From Nostoc edaphicum CCNP1411 (GTDB lineage Bacteria > Cyanobacteriota > Cyanobacteriia > Cyanobacteriales > Nostocaceae), in contig NZ_CP054698.1 of NCBI RefSeq assembly GCF_014023275.1, forward strand, positions 3,348,001 through 3,412,000: a stretch of DNA of 64,000 nucleotides. The letters run 5' to 3'. The stretch's first letter is position 1. Every line of letters starts with the position of its first letter. This document shows, piece by piece, positions 8,231 to 17,449 of this stretch. Under the pieces are notes generated by a model. The model was not told the origin of the DNA. It saw only the letters and a list, made by a program, of their open reading frames with translations, and did no database searches. Both the position numbers and the translations under genes were made by a program.

Positions 8231-10070
8231 ATGGCGCAAAAGCAATCTCCAGAAAAACAAGTAGAGGCATTGTTGCAAACCATCGACCCCTCAAAGTTTG
8301 CAGACGAATCCTTGCGCCAGACATTAACTGTTCTGCTAAACGTCATAGAGCAGCAACAATCAGAGATAAAAGAATTACGTGAAGAAAACCAAAAACTACG
8401 GGACGAAAACAATCGTCTGAAAGGCGAACAGGGGAAACCAGAAATCAAGAGCAATCAGTCGAAAGGGTTCAAGAGCAATCATTCATCCGAAAAAGAACGA
8501 CACACTCCAAAAAAACATACGAAAAGTAGCAAAAATCAGAGCATAAAAGTAGACAGGACATGCATTCTGGATTATCCGGCGAGTGAGCTACCGCCTGATG
8601 CACAGTTCAAAGGCTATGAAGAGGTAATCATTCAAGATATTTCACTGTTAACTGATAACGTATTATTCCGGAAAGAAAAATATTACTCGCCTAGTGTTGG
8701 AAAAACGTATTTAGCATCTTTGCCACCTGGTTACGATGGAGAATTTGGTCCGGGAATAAAAGCTCTAGTAATTAGCTTATATTACGGCGGTAATATGACC
8801 CAAGGTAAGTTGCTCTGACTTTTCACGGGAAGTCCTCAAGCCCCCAAAAAGCGTGGATTTTTCCACAGGTTCATTCTCAATAACTCTAAGTTAATGAAAA
8901 TAGTCAACGGAGAAATCAGGGCTTGGGAAACCATCAAAATGACCTTTTCCACATGCCGTGAAAAGTCAGGTAAGTTGCTAGAGTTTTTAGAGAATATTGG
9001 GATCTCAATGTCGGCTGGCTATTTATCAAATCTACTCATCAAAAACTTAGGCGATTTTGAAGCTGAATATAATCAAGTTTATACATCTGGGTTAGAAAGT
9101 AGCTCGTGGCAGCATATAGACCAAACAAGTGCCCGTGTTAAAGGAGTAAATCAGACCACGAATGTAATTTGTAACCCCTGGTACACAGTCTACTCAACTA
9201 CAGCTAAGAAAGACCGACTAAGCGTAATTGGGGTCTTGCAAAATAGACAAGAGCTTGAATATGTTCTAAATGGGCTGACTTACGAGTTGCTTACAAGTTT
9301 TAATGTCCCAACTAAATGGCACAATCAAATGAAATTGTTGCCGCAAGAAACAGTTTTGACTGAATTAGAGTTTAATTCATTGCTGGATACGTATTTAAGC
9401 AAGCTAGGTTCTCAATACCGGACTCGTGTTTTGGAAGCTGCTGCAATTTCGTTCTATCATCAGCAATCTCAAATACCAGTGGTAGAATTTCTGGTCTGCG
9501 ATGATGCACCCCAATTCAAATTAATTACAGATAATTTGGCTTTATGTTGGGTACATGAAGCCAGACATTATAAATAATTAAGTCCATTTGTTGGTTTTTG
9601 TCAACAAACATTAGACAAATTTTTTAGGGGAATTTTGGGATTACTACCGAGAATTAGTCGCTTACAGAAATTCCCCTTCCCCAAAAACCAAACAGGAATT
9701 AAAGACTAAATTCTGTCAGCTATTCGGTACTGAAACTGGATATAAACAATTAGATGAGCGAAAAAAATTAACGGCAGCTAAAGAGTCTGAACTACTGCTG
9801 GTCTTAGAGTATCCAAACTTACCTTTACATAATAATCCGGCGGAATTAGCTGCTAGGACTATGGTGCAGCGACGAAAAATTAGTTACGCCACTCAAACGA
9901 GTGAGGGTACTAAGGCATGGGACATTTTTATGTCTCTTGTTGCCACTACTCGTAAATTGGGAATCAGCTTCTTTGAATATATACATGACCGGATTTCTCT
10001 CTCTGATAAAATCCCCGAATTGGACACTATTATTCGCTCAAAATTTTCTATTAATCCTCAACCTTTATAG
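8231..10070 (+). pseudogene. IS66-family transposase, broken
   Basis: The N-terminal part (8231-8814) has a leucine-zipper-like coiled coil and a zinc-finger-like linker, followed by the conserved YSPSVGKTYLASLPPGYDGEFGPGIKALV region. The frame is interrupted by a 155-bp MITE at 8815-8969; deleting it and one target copy restores ...MTQGKLL-EFLENIGISMSAGY exactly. The catalytic region then runs to CWVHEARHYK, where a TAA (about 9575) stops it, and a frameshift near 9620-9635 is needed to reach the C-terminal block with NNPAELAARTMVQRRKIS. Three independent lesions make it inactive. Confidence 0.9.
8815..8969. mobile_element. 155-bp MITE inserted in IS66 transposase
   Basis: Perfect 14-bp terminal inverted repeats (CTGACTTTTCACGG at the left, CCGTGAAAAGTCAG at the right) are flanked by a 10-bp direct repeat GTAAGTTGCT (8805-8814 and 8970-8979). 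Removing the element plus one repeat restores the transposase reading frame, which confirms insertion. It has no coding capacity. Its ends differ from those of the CAATAC MITE family elsewhere in the window, but the target duplication is the same length. Confidence 0.92.
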
Positions 10071-10190
10071 TCAAGCGTTTGCATTCAAATAGAATCCCTG
10101 CGTTAGAACAATCTAGTTAACTCTCAATAAATTGGATGTTAGCAAGTCTTTTTTACTTTTATTCGCTACCCCGACTTATTGAGCCGATAC

Positions 10191-10450
10191 TCAAATCCTG
10201 TATTGTTTAATCTCTTAAATAAATCTCGCATACTTGTTAAGCTATTATCCAGAGCATAGGATAGCCAGCACTCAAAGAATAGACGACTATTCAATACTGG
10301 ATAATCATTTTTTGGCAGGCTTTTCAAGATATCTTTGACAATTTTGGGAAATGAATTTATAATCACAATCAAACTAATATAGTTTAAGCCTTCGCCCAAA
10401 AATACCATATTTTGGGCTATTTTTATCGGATTTTTCTTACCGTTCAACAC
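10191..10450 (-). pseudogene. N-terminal fragment of IS4-type transposase
   Basis: The minus-strand frame contains FPKIVKDILKSLPKNDYPVL and CWLSYALDNSLTSMRDLFKR, the N-terminal signature I associate with Nostoc IS4-type transposases (roughly 60-80 residues). The family similarity ends at the right inverted repeat of the IS66 element; the last residues of the frame are coded by that repeat. The catalytic DDE core is therefore absent. The N-terminal limit is uncertain. A hairpin (GCCCAAAAATA / TATTTTGGGC type) lies at about 10390-10413. Confidence 0.6.
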
Positions 10451-11300
10451 TTCTGTTATTCAATATATTGTTAGCGGCTCTAAATCTAGTTATATGATTG
10501 TTGCTTCGGAGGCATAAAATCAAATTTTTAATATGATGATCTCCATCTTTCGCGTACATAGATGCAAATGTATTTCCTATACCTTCAAATACTTCGTTCT
10601 CATCTAAGTGAGAATTATCATCCATCACAGATGTAGCTCTTTCTAAAGCGATATTAATTTCTTTCACTCCTTTCAAAGCTAATGAATTTATTACTTTATA
10701 GCAGACATCATATTTATTAAAATCTTCATCTTTAGAATCATTTTGTTTTATGCATTTTGTCCAATGGAGATTTAAGACTTCATAATCTAGACCTAAAGTA
10801 ACTTCCCTAAGCTTGTTATAATTTCCGTAAGTCCAGAAACGCAAATACTCATCATAATCATTGCTATGTGTAAGATTTGCATCAGCAAACCTTTTAATTT
10901 TCAACTGCATTATCTTTTCAGCAATCTTTTTGGGTTCTTCAGCAAGATGTCGCGAAACCGAGATAAAATCAAATCCTAAATTCTCAATTGTTGTCGCAGC
11001 AGACCAACGAATCAAATCAGTTTTTCCTGACTGCGCCTGCTCACTTAGCAGTTTCAACAAATCACTGCTTTGTTTTAGTCGTTCCTTAACATCTGCATCA
11101 GTAATTTTGCCAAAAGCTTGTATTGTTAGTGCCAGAATGGCCTCTAGTTTGACTTCTTTCAGTATCTCTACAAACGCTTCTAAAGGTGAGTCAGCGCGAG
11201 TAGCCACAGACTCAAAGAGGTCAATCTCTTCACCCGCATTTTCACAGGTGCGGAAAGCTTCAAGGATTTCAGCAGCGGTATTGAGAGTCGTGGAGTTCAT
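10437..11300 (-). CDS. Hypothetical HEAT-like helical repeat protein
   Basis: 287 residues, almost wholly alpha-helical, with repeating paired helices (for example EAILALTIQAFGKITDADVK and IKNLILCLRSNNHITRFRAA) suggestive of a HEAT/ARM-type solenoid. No enzyme motif, signal peptide or membrane span is seen. It ends in NNILNNRSVER right beside the IS4-type fragment, so the C-terminus could have been trimmed by that insertion. On the same strand and upstream of the ATPase operon, it might once have belonged to it. Unrecognised family. Confidence 0.6.
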   Translation of the reverse strand: MNSTTLNTAAEILEAFRTCENAGEEIDLFESVATRADSPLEAFVEILKEVKLEAILALTIQAFGKITDADVKERLKQSSDLLKLLSEQAQSGKTDLIRWSAATTIENLGFDFISVSRHLAEEPKKIAEKIMQLKIKRFADANLTHSNDYDEYLRFWTYGNYNKLREVTLGLDYEVLNLHWTKCIKQNDSKDEDFNKYDVCYKVINSLALKGVKEINIALERATSVMDDNSHLDENEVFEGIGNTFASMYAKDGDHHIKNLILCLRSNNHITRFRAANNILNNRSVER

Positions 11301-11483
11301 ACTGAAGCTAGATGCTAAATTGACAACTATAACTTAGCACCGTAGTCATATATACAGTTCAGTATAAATACTACTATGTGAAGAGGGATCTGAGTAAATG
11401 CATCCCGTTTTGGTAAATCGCTCTGCACCAAGCGCACACTACGCTAACAGACTTCTAAGTTACTGGCTCAAAAGCGAAACCTA

Positions 11484-11590
11484 CCGACTCGGGCTACATA
11501 TTTAGTCCGCCTACGCGGACTAAGAGAAAATCAAAGTCTTTCGACCCGTCTGCGCGGATTTTGTCTGTGTAACCGCGACTTATAGTCGCC
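11484..11590. repeat. Hairpin-rich dispersed repeat, partial copy
   Basis: The region contains AGTCCGC-CTAC-GCGGACT as a perfect 7-bp hairpin (11502-11519). It ends in GTGTAACCGCGACTTATAGT plus CGCC (11567-11590), which resembles the terminal repeat of the element at 42239-42327. The opposite outer end is degenerate. The surrounding stretch 11338-11740 has no supportable gene. Confidence 0.55.
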
Positions 11591-11740
11591 CAGCCAGTAA
11601 TAAATTAGACTTTACAAACATCCTCTAAATGACCTTTAATTAGTTTTGACTGTTGCAAAAAAATATCCCCTACTTCAGAAGCGCCGTTGTAAACAGACAG
11701 CAAAAGCAGGGGTTTATTAAATTTTCTTTTGTTGTTAAAA

Positions 11741-12055
11741 CTACTTAACAGAAACAGCATCAACATCAATAGTGCTTCCACTAGAGGTAGAACCCTCAGT
11801 AGTATTAGGTACTTCAGCACCCACCTCACCCTTACGAGCTTTCCAGCCTTCAATCACTAGCCCAGACACCTCACTAACTAGCAGGGTCAAAAGAAAAACA
11901 TCATCAATCTGTCCCACGACAGGTATAAAATCTGGGAGAATATCAAATGGGCTGACCAAATAAACCAACGTTCCTAAAATTACCCACCAACGGTACTTAG
12001 GGTTACGAAGCACATCCCGATACCAGGTGTAAAGCGATTGGATTGAAAATTTCAT
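11741..12055 (-). CDS. YkvA-like DUF1232 membrane protein
   Basis: A 104-residue protein with the DUF1232 hallmark YLVSPFDILPDFIPVVGQID at about residues 32-51, preceded and followed by hydrophobic segments that probably form a membrane hairpin. The tail (from about residue 75) is Thr/Ser-rich and low complexity. The biochemical role of YkvA proteins is unknown. The start at 12055 is preceded by an AGGAGG-like sequence (aggaggttcaagatATG on the minus strand), which supports it. Confidence 0.85.
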   Translation of the reverse strand: MKFSIQSLYTWYRDVLRNPKYRWWVILGTLVYLVSPFDILPDFIPVVGQIDDVFLLTLLVSEVSGLVIEGWKARKGEVGAEVPNTTEGSTSSGSTIDVDAVSVK

Positions 12056-12285
12056 ATCTTGAACCTCCTAGTTATCTTTAATTTTGACAAATTATGCTAA
12101 AAATTCCCGGTGCGAATAACCGCCCTAGTTTGTCTGGAAGACGCTACTTATAATTTGTCAACAGAGAAAAATAAGCAAATAAGGGGGAGTATTTATAATT
12201 ATGTTAGAATATTTAAATTTTAAAGTGCCTTAGACCAGAAATTACGGCGCTATCGATAATTCAAGGTACTGTACTTTCAAAAAAT

Positions 12286-12358
12286 CGGGATGACTGGATT
12301 CGAACCAGCGGCCCCTTCGTCCCGAACGAAGTGCGCTACCAAGCTGCGCCACATCCCG
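12286..12358 (-). tRNA. tRNA-Pro (anticodon CGG)
   Basis: On the minus strand the gene folds as a cloverleaf: acceptor CGGGATG pairing with CATCCCG, D-stem GCGC/GCGC with AGCTTGGTA loop, anticodon stem CTTCG/CGAAG with loop TTCGGGA (anticodon CGG), and T-arm GCTGG-TTCGAAT-CCAGT. It is 73 nt long, and no CCA is encoded. It reads the CCG proline codon. Confidence 0.97.
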
Positions 12359-12502
12359 TCATAAAAATGGCATTGTAGATTAACAATATCACAACCTGCG
12401 GCAAATAGCAGAATTACATCTATATCTATATATATGATCACTTCGCCCAAAGCTTTGCTTGCTACGATTAAATTTATATAACTCTAATGGTAAAAGTGGA
12501 TT

Positions 12503-13381
12503 GTGACTGTAAAACCAGACTGGTTGCGGGTAAAAGCACCTCAGCGTGAGCGCATCGGTAACGTTAAAGAAATTTTGCGGGATTTAGCCCTCAATACAGT
12601 TTGTGAGGAAGCGTCCTGTCCGAATATTGGTGAATGCTTCAACGCTGGGACTGCCACGTTTTTGATTATGGGCCCGGCTTGTACACGCGCTTGTCCCTAC
12701 TGCGATATTGATTTTGAGAAAAAACCTAAACCACTAGACCCTACGGAACCTTCACGGCTGGCGGAAGCTGTTCGCCGCATGAACCTTAATCATGTAGTAA
12801 TCACTTCTGTAAACCGAGATGATTTGCTTGATGGTGGTGCGTCTCAGTTTATGGCGTGTATTGATGCAGTTCGCTCTGTTTCACCCAACACGACAATTGA
12901 GGTACTAATTCCTGACTTGTGTGGTAATTGGAATGCTCTAGAGTTGATTCTACAAGCTGCGCCAGAAGTATTAAACCACAATACCGAAACTGTTCCACGC
13001 CTATATCGCCGGGTGCGTCCCCAAGGAAACTACGATCGCACATTAGAATTATTGCAGCGCACTCGTCAAGTTTCTCCCAACACGTACACTAAATCCGGGA
13101 TCATGGTTGGACTCGGTGAAACTGATGCCGAAATCCGCCAAGTCATGCAAGACTTGCGAACTGTAGATTGCGACATTTTGACCATTGGGCAATATCTCCA
13201 ACCTAGTCAAAAACACTTGCAAGTAGACGAATTTGTCAACCCAGAACAATTTGCGGCTTGGAAGGCATTCGGCGAAGAAATCGGATTTTTACAAGTTGTC
13301 TCTTCACCATTGACAAGAAGTTCGTATCATGCTGAACAAGTCAGAGAATTAATGGAACGTTATCCCCGCAGCCAATTTTAG
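12503..13381 (+). CDS. lipA: Lipoyl synthase
   Basis: A 292-residue radical-SAM enzyme that inserts two sulfurs into protein-bound octanoyl groups to make lipoate for 2-oxoacid dehydrogenases and the glycine cleavage system. Both clusters are present: the N-terminal auxiliary-cluster cysteines ([12 protein letters not shown]) and the radical-SAM motif CTRACPYC. The C-terminus carries the conserved RSSYHA. The start is GTG ([13 protein letters not shown]); an ATG at 12487 is out of frame. The stop codon lies inside a tandem TTTTAGA heptamer array. gpsA follows after 58 bp. Confidence 0.96.
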   Translation: MTVKPDWLRVKAPQRERIGNVKEILRDLALNTVCEEASCPNIGECFNAGTATFLIMGPACTRACPYCDIDFEKKPKPLDPTEPSRLAEAVRRMNLNHVVITSVNRDDLLDGGASQFMACIDAVRSVSPNTTIEVLIPDLCGNWNALELILQAAPEVLNHNTETVPRLYRRVRPQGNYDRTLELLQRTRQVSPNTYTKSGIMVGLGETDAEIRQVMQDLRTVDCDILTIGQYLQPSQKHLQVDEFVNPEQFAAWKAFGEEIGFLQVVSSPLTRSSYHAEQVRELMERYPRSQF

Positions 13382-13403
13382 ATTTTAGATTTTAGATTTT
13401 AGA
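13376..13403 (+). repeat. Heptamer tandem repeat (TTTTAGA)x4
   Basis: Four perfect copies of TTTTAGA. The lipA stop codon TAG (13379-13381) is inside the first copy, so the array defines the end of the protein. This is typical of the short tandemly repeated repetitive sequences of heterocystous cyanobacteria. Confidence 0.9.
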
Positions 13404-13439
13404 TTGGTGAGCTAAGAGGATGGGGAGACTTTTGATTTA

Positions 13440-14369
13440 ATGACTAATCCAAAAACTGTAGCAATTCTTGGTGCGGGTGCTTGGGGTGCATCTCTGGCAA
13501 ATCTCGCCGCCGCAAATGGTCATCAGGTGCGCGTGTGGTCGCGTCAAGGTTCCCAAACTCTGGAAGCAGTTTTAAAAGATGTCCAAATAATCTTGTCCGC
13601 TATCTCGATGATTGGTGTGAGGGATGTTGCTTCACAAGTCCAGTCTTTCCCCCTTTCTCCAGAGGCAATTTTTGTGACGGCGACGAAAGGCTTAGACCCC
13701 GAAACTACCTGCACGCCGTCACAAATTTGGCAAACAATATTCCCTAACCATGCAGTAGTTGTTTTGTCTGGGCCTAATTTATCGAAAGAAATTCAAATGG
13801 AATTACCAGCAGCCACGGTGGTAGCCAGTAATATTCCCACGGCTGCGGAAGTAGTGCAATTAGTATTTTCTTCTCATCGTTTCCGGGTATATACCAATCC
13901 CGACCCTTTGGGGGTGGAATTAGGGGGAACACTGAAAAATGTGATTGCGATCGCAGCTGGTGTGTGCGATGGTTTACAACTGGGAACTAATGCCAAAGCT
14001 GCTTTAGTCACCCGTGGACTTACAGAAATGGTTCGCATCGGCAACAACTGGGGCGCAAAGACGGAAACTTTTTATGGTTTATCGGGTCTAGGGGATCTGT
14101 TAGCAACGTGCAATAGTCCCTTAAGTCGCAATTACCAAGTTGGCTATCAGTTAGCTGGTGGTAAGTCACTTACAGAAATTCTCGCAAATTTACAAGGAAC
14201 TGCTGAAGGAGTAAACACTTGCCGGGTTTTAATGCAACGAGCCAAGCAACAAAACATAGCAGTCCCAATTACCGAGCAAGTTTATCGGTTACTTCAAGGC
14301 GAAATCACACCCGGACAAGCACTTGATGAACTGATGTTGCGAGATATCAAGCCAGAGTACAACTACTAG
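13440..14369 (+). CDS. gpsA: Glycerol-3-phosphate dehydrogenase [NAD(P)+]
   Basis: A 309-residue cytosolic enzyme that reduces dihydroxyacetone phosphate to sn-glycerol 3-phosphate, the backbone of membrane glycerolipids. The N-terminal Rossmann motif GAGAWGASLA is at residues 10-19. The catalytic-domain signature ELGGTLKNVIAIAAG and the conserved GLSGLGDLLATC follow. Length is slightly short for the family (usually 310-340), and the region around residue 40 lacks some residues seen in other GpsA proteins, as in cyanobacterial forms. It lies between lipA and sigC on the same strand. Confidence 0.96.
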   Translation: MTNPKTVAILGAGAWGASLANLAAANGHQVRVWSRQGSQTLEAVLKDVQIILSAISMIGVRDVASQVQSFPLSPEAIFVTATKGLDPETTCTPSQIWQTIFPNHAVVVLSGPNLSKEIQMELPAATVVASNIPTAAEVVQLVFSSHRFRVYTNPDPLGVELGGTLKNVIAIAAGVCDGLQLGTNAKAALVTRGLTEMVRIGNNWGAKTETFYGLSGLGDLLATCNSPLSRNYQVGYQLAGGKSLTEILANLQGTAEGVNTCRVLMQRAKQQNIAVPITEQVYRLLQGEITPGQALDELMLRDIKPEYNY

Positions 14370-14395
14370 CAGTTTGTCGATGGGTAAATAAGTTT

Positions 14396-14442
14396 GTAGT
14401 AAGGACTTTAGTCCTTGTGTTAAGCACTTCAGTGCTTACTAC
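14396..14442. repeat. Double-hairpin intergenic repeat
   Basis: GTAGTAAG ... CTTACTAC encloses two inner palindromes, AAGGACT-TT-AGTCCTT and AAGCACT-TC-AGTGCTT. This can fold as a three-way structure just after gpsA. No T-run follows, so it looks like a dispersed palindromic repeat that may also act as a transcription barrier. The remaining stretch to sigC (14443-14996) has no supportable gene and presumably holds the sigC promoters. Confidence 0.7.
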
Positions 14443-14996
14443 ATACCGGGCTTTTGTTAGCTAGACAGATTACTAACTATGTAGTCTGTCAAATTGAAAT
14501 TGGCAGATTAAGGCTGACATCTAAGAGGGCGCTGGAACACGGAGAGAGTATCTGATATTTATCTACGTCTTCTATCTCCGTGTTAATATACTTTTTGCCG
14601 TTAATACTAATAAATTTTCTGATATCTATTAGTTCTACTTATACCTGAATAATCCTTAGAAAAAATTGGTAAATCGTCAGGATATTACTTTAGTCACCAT
14701 GTAAATGTGACTATGCCAATTATAAAGATGACATTCACTGAAGGATGTTTATACTGTGTTACAAAAGTTACTATTCAAAACCTTAGTGGTTAAAATATTA
14801 ACCAAGTAGTTGAAATATTGAAAGCCTAGCTATGGATTTAAATAGCTATTGGTTCAATCAAAAGTTTAGCAGCCGATTAAGTTCAGTAATACTGTATCCA
14901 ATAAAACCCTTACAGTTAATTTCTAAAAAAATTGTAATGGAACCTTCAACCATGTTAGTTCATCGTAAATCACGGGAACAATAGCAACAGTTGAAT

Positions 14997-15028
14997 AGCT
15001 GACCGTAATCTAAGCTGACCGTAATCTA
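14997..15028 (+). repeat. 16-bp tandem duplication in sigC leader
   Basis: Two perfect adjacent copies of AGCTGACCGTAATCTA (14997-15012 and 15013-15028) end 30 bp before the sigC start codon, in what should be the mRNA leader. Confidence 0.85.
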
Positions 15029-15058
15029 TTGTTACCTGGAGCCATTGAGACGATCTTT

Positions 15059-16309
15059 ATGCCAGCAACATCTTTTTATGCAGATGCCCCCTACAACACC
15101 AAAAAGTCCCGCCAGGCTTTGGACTCGGATCTCACGGTTGATGACAGTGAGTTATCGGTAGATGATTTACAGGAGCTAGAAATTGCTTCTGTTGACAACG
15201 CTAACTTTGCTGCTAACACTAACCGCCGGAGTACAGACCTAGTACGTCTTTATCTTCAAGAAATTGGTCGGGTTCGCTTGTTAGGGCGGGATGAAGAAGT
15301 TTCAGAAGCTCAAAAAGTCCAACGCTACTTGCGGATGCGGATAGTGCTTGCTAAGGCCGCCAAGGAAGGGGATGAAGTGATAACGCCCTATCTTCGGTTA
15401 ATTGAAGTTCAAGAACGTCTTACTTCCGAACTCGGACATCGCCCGTCTTTGGAAAGATGGGCTGCTACTGCTGATATAGTTTTATCCGATCTTAGACCGA
15501 CTTTGGCAAATGGTAAACGTCGCTGGGCTGAAATCGCCAAGTTGACAGTAGAAGAGTTGGAGCAAATCCAGTCCCAAGGACTCCAAGCAAAAGAACACAT
15601 GATTAAGGCTAATCTTCGCCTAGTTGTGTCTGTTGCCAAGAAGTATCAAAATCGCGGTTTGGAATTGTTGGATTTAGTCCAAGAAGGCACACTTGGTTTG
15701 GAGCGGGCTGTAGAAAAATTTGACCCAACAAAGGGTTATCGCTTCAGTACTTATGCTTACTGGTGGATTCGTCAGGGAATTACACGGGCGATCGCTACTT
15801 CTAGTCGCACGATCCGCCTACCGGTTCATATTACCGAAAAGTTAAACAAAATCAAAAAGGCTCAACGCAAAATTGCTCAAGAAAAAGGTCGGACTCCGAC
15901 TCTAGAGGATTTAGCAACTGAGTTAGAAATGACACCGACCCAAGTCCGAGAAGTTTTGTTGCGGGTTCCTCGCTCTGTTTCTTTGGAAACCAAGGTAGGC
16001 AAAGATAAAGACACTGAGTTAGGTGAATTACTCGAAACTGACAGTGTAACCCCAGAAGAGATGTTAATGCGAGAATCTTTACAAAGAGATTTGCATCATC
16101 TTCTGTCAGATTTGACTAGCCGGGAGCGCGATGTCATCTTGATGCGGTTTGGTTTAGCAGATGGTCATCCTTATTCTTTAGCAGAAATTGGCCGCGCTCT
16201 CGATTTATCCCGCGAACGAGTCCGCCAAATAGAATCCAAGGCTTTGCAAAAGCTACGCCAACCCAAACGCCGCAACCTCATCCGCGACTATTTGGAGTCT
16301 CTAAGTTAG
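15059..16309 (+). CDS. sigC: Group 2 RNA polymerase sigma factor SigC
   Basis: 416 residues from the ATG at 15059 (MPATSFYADAPYNTKKSRQ); an upstream in-frame TTG at 15029 lies in the leader repeat region and is less likely. Sigma region 1.2 (STDLVRLYLQEIGRVRLL), region 2 (NLRLVVSVAKKYQNRGLELL, YAYWWIRQGITRAI), region 3 and region 4 (SLAEIGRALDLSRERVRQIE) are complete. The sequence and its position beside furA match Anabaena SigC, a group 2 sigma that is non-essential and linked to nitrogen/heterocyst regulation there. The long region between 1.2 and 2.1 is typical of cyanobacterial SigC. Confidence 0.92.
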   Translation: MPATSFYADAPYNTKKSRQALDSDLTVDDSELSVDDLQELEIASVDNANFAANTNRRSTDLVRLYLQEIGRVRLLGRDEEVSEAQKVQRYLRMRIVLAKAAKEGDEVITPYLRLIEVQERLTSELGHRPSLERWAATADIVLSDLRPTLANGKRRWAEIAKLTVEELEQIQSQGLQAKEHMIKANLRLVVSVAKKYQNRGLELLDLVQEGTLGLERAVEKFDPTKGYRFSTYAYWWIRQGITRAIATSSRTIRLPVHITEKLNKIKKAQRKIAQEKGRTPTLEDLATELEMTPTQVREVLLRVPRSVSLETKVGKDKDTELGELLETDSVTPEEMLMRESLQRDLHHLLSDLTSRERDVILMRFGLADGHPYSLAEIGRALDLSRERVRQIESKALQKLRQPKRRNLIRDYLESLS

Positions 16310-16340
16310 GCAATGATCAAGAGTCATTTGTCATTAGTGA

Positions 16341-16381
16341 GCCAGTGCGGTCATGGGGAAAACCCCCATGACCGCACTGGC
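16341..16381. repeat. Perfect 18-bp-stem hairpin downstream of sigC
   Basis: GCCAGTGCGGTCATGGGG (16341-16358) pairs perfectly with 16364-16381 around an AAAAC loop. There is no U-tract, so it is not a canonical intrinsic terminator. It may be a palindromic mobile repeat that terminates or protects sigC mRNA. From 16382 to 16910 I see only low-complexity, heptamer-like and C-rich repeat DNA and no gene. Confidence 0.8.
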
Positions 16382-16910
16382 GTTAGCGATGTAGGAGCGT
16401 CACCCGCAGGGTCATTTCAATACTGCTCGCTTTGTGCATTTTTAACTCGGAATAAGGTTTGGGAAAAGGTTAAAGGTTAAAGGTTTTTTCTTTCCCCTTT
16501 CCCCCGCCCCTTATCCCCAGAGGGGCCCCACCTTCCCCTTTTCCCCAAAACCCGACAAGTATTGAGGGTCATTTGTCATTAGAAAACTGCACTTGACAAA
16601 TGACTAGGGACAAAAGACTGATTTGATCCCCAGGTTAAAAGCCTTTTAGAGGCTTGTAGCAAATAATTTGCATTTAATGGTACAAAAATTTCCCCATAAC
16701 TTTGCTCAGATATATCGAAGGTGGTGATCAAATAAGCAATTTAAAATTCACTAGTTCAAAATTCAAAGTCAAAGGATGCAATCGTTACAAGTATCCTAAC
16801 TATTAGCTGTATGGAAATTAAATGTATTACAGCTTATTACTTTAATTTTGATCAAGATTTGATGAATTGTTCTTAAATATTTAACATAAATTCTCAATAG
16901 GCAATGATTG

Positions 16911-16940
16911 TTGCAAATTGCTCCCAAGATTTGTTATATT
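16911..16940 (+). promoter_or_regulatory. Candidate furA promoter
   Basis: TTGCAA (16911-16916) and TATATT (16935-16940) are separated by 18 bp and lie 33 bp before the furA ATG, fitting a sigma-70-type promoter. AT-rich DNA around it could hold the Fur autoregulatory sites described in Anabaena, but I cannot delimit one. Confidence 0.4.
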
Positions 16941-16973
16941 CTCAATTAACGAGCTTTGTTGAGAAATATTAGT

Positions 16974-17429
16974 ATGACTGTCTACACAACTACTTCACTC
17001 AAGGCAGAACTGAACGAACGAGGCTGGCGATTAACTCCCCAGCGCGAAACAATTTTACACATTTTTCAAGAACTTCCGCAAGGTGAACATCTGAGTGCGG
17101 AGGATCTTTATCATCGGCTAGAAACTGATGGTGAAGGGATCAGTCTGTCAACTATCTATCGGACTTTGAAGTTGATGGCAAGAATGGGAATTTTGCGGGA
17201 ACTAGAACTGGGCGAGGGACATAAGCATTATGAAATCAACCAGCCTTATCCCCATCACCACCATCACTTAATTTGTGTTAGATGCAACTCAACTATTGAG
17301 TTTAAAAATGACTCAATTTTAAAAATTGGGTCGAAAACTGCTCAAAAAGAAGGTTTCCATCTGCTGGACTGTCAAATGACCATTCATGCAGTATGTCCCA
17401 AGTGCCAACGGGCGCTGATGCCGCTTTAG
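16974..17429 (+). CDS. furA: Ferric uptake regulator FurA
   Basis: 151 residues from the ATG at 16974 (MTVYTTTSLKAELNERGW); an in-frame start six codons upstream is less likely. Winged-helix DNA-binding domain at residues 1-85, then metal-binding HHHHHLICVRC at 94-104. Cysteines fall at 101, 104, 133, 141 and 144, the same positions as in Anabaena FurA, where CXXC motifs carry redox activity and haem/metal sensing. It represses iron-acquisition genes when iron is replete. It lies behind sigC and faces a peptidoglycan-binding gene, the same arrangement in which Anabaena makes an antisense alpha-furA transcript. Confidence 0.95.
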   Translation: MTVYTTTSLKAELNERGWRLTPQRETILHIFQELPQGEHLSAEDLYHRLETDGEGISLSTIYRTLKLMARMGILRELELGEGHKHYEINQPYPHHHHHLICVRCNSTIEFKNDSILKIGSKTAQKEGFHLLDCQMTIHAVCPKCQRALMPL

Positions 17430-17449
17430 CACTTGGGTAGATAAAAAAC

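Larger units (their letters stand above)
8154..10190 (+). mobile_element. Decayed IS66-family element
   Basis: Imperfect 25-bp terminal inverted repeats bound the element: 8154-8178 on the left (starts GTATCCGCTCAATAA) and 10166-10190 on the right, matching at 23 of 25 positions. It carries one broken IS66-type transposase frame and a nested MITE. The flanking octamers (aaagagtc and tcaaatcc) do not match, so the expected 8-bp target duplication is missing. This suggests a rearrangement or deletion after insertion. It separates a truncated ATPase gene on the left from a truncated IS4-type transposase on the right. Confidence 0.8.

Noticed and set aside
8231..10070. Programmed frameshifting in the IS66 transposase
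   Set aside because: The frame is broken by a MITE, an in-frame TAA and a separate frameshift. This is decay, not recoding.
10861..11337. Plus-strand open frame of 158 codons
   Set aside because: Antisense to the HEAT-like gene, which has the better composition and start; no family features.
15029..15058. Upstream TTG start for sigC
   Set aside because: It would add ten residues not seen in Anabaena SigC and overlaps the leader repeat; the ATG at 15059 gives the usual N-terminus.
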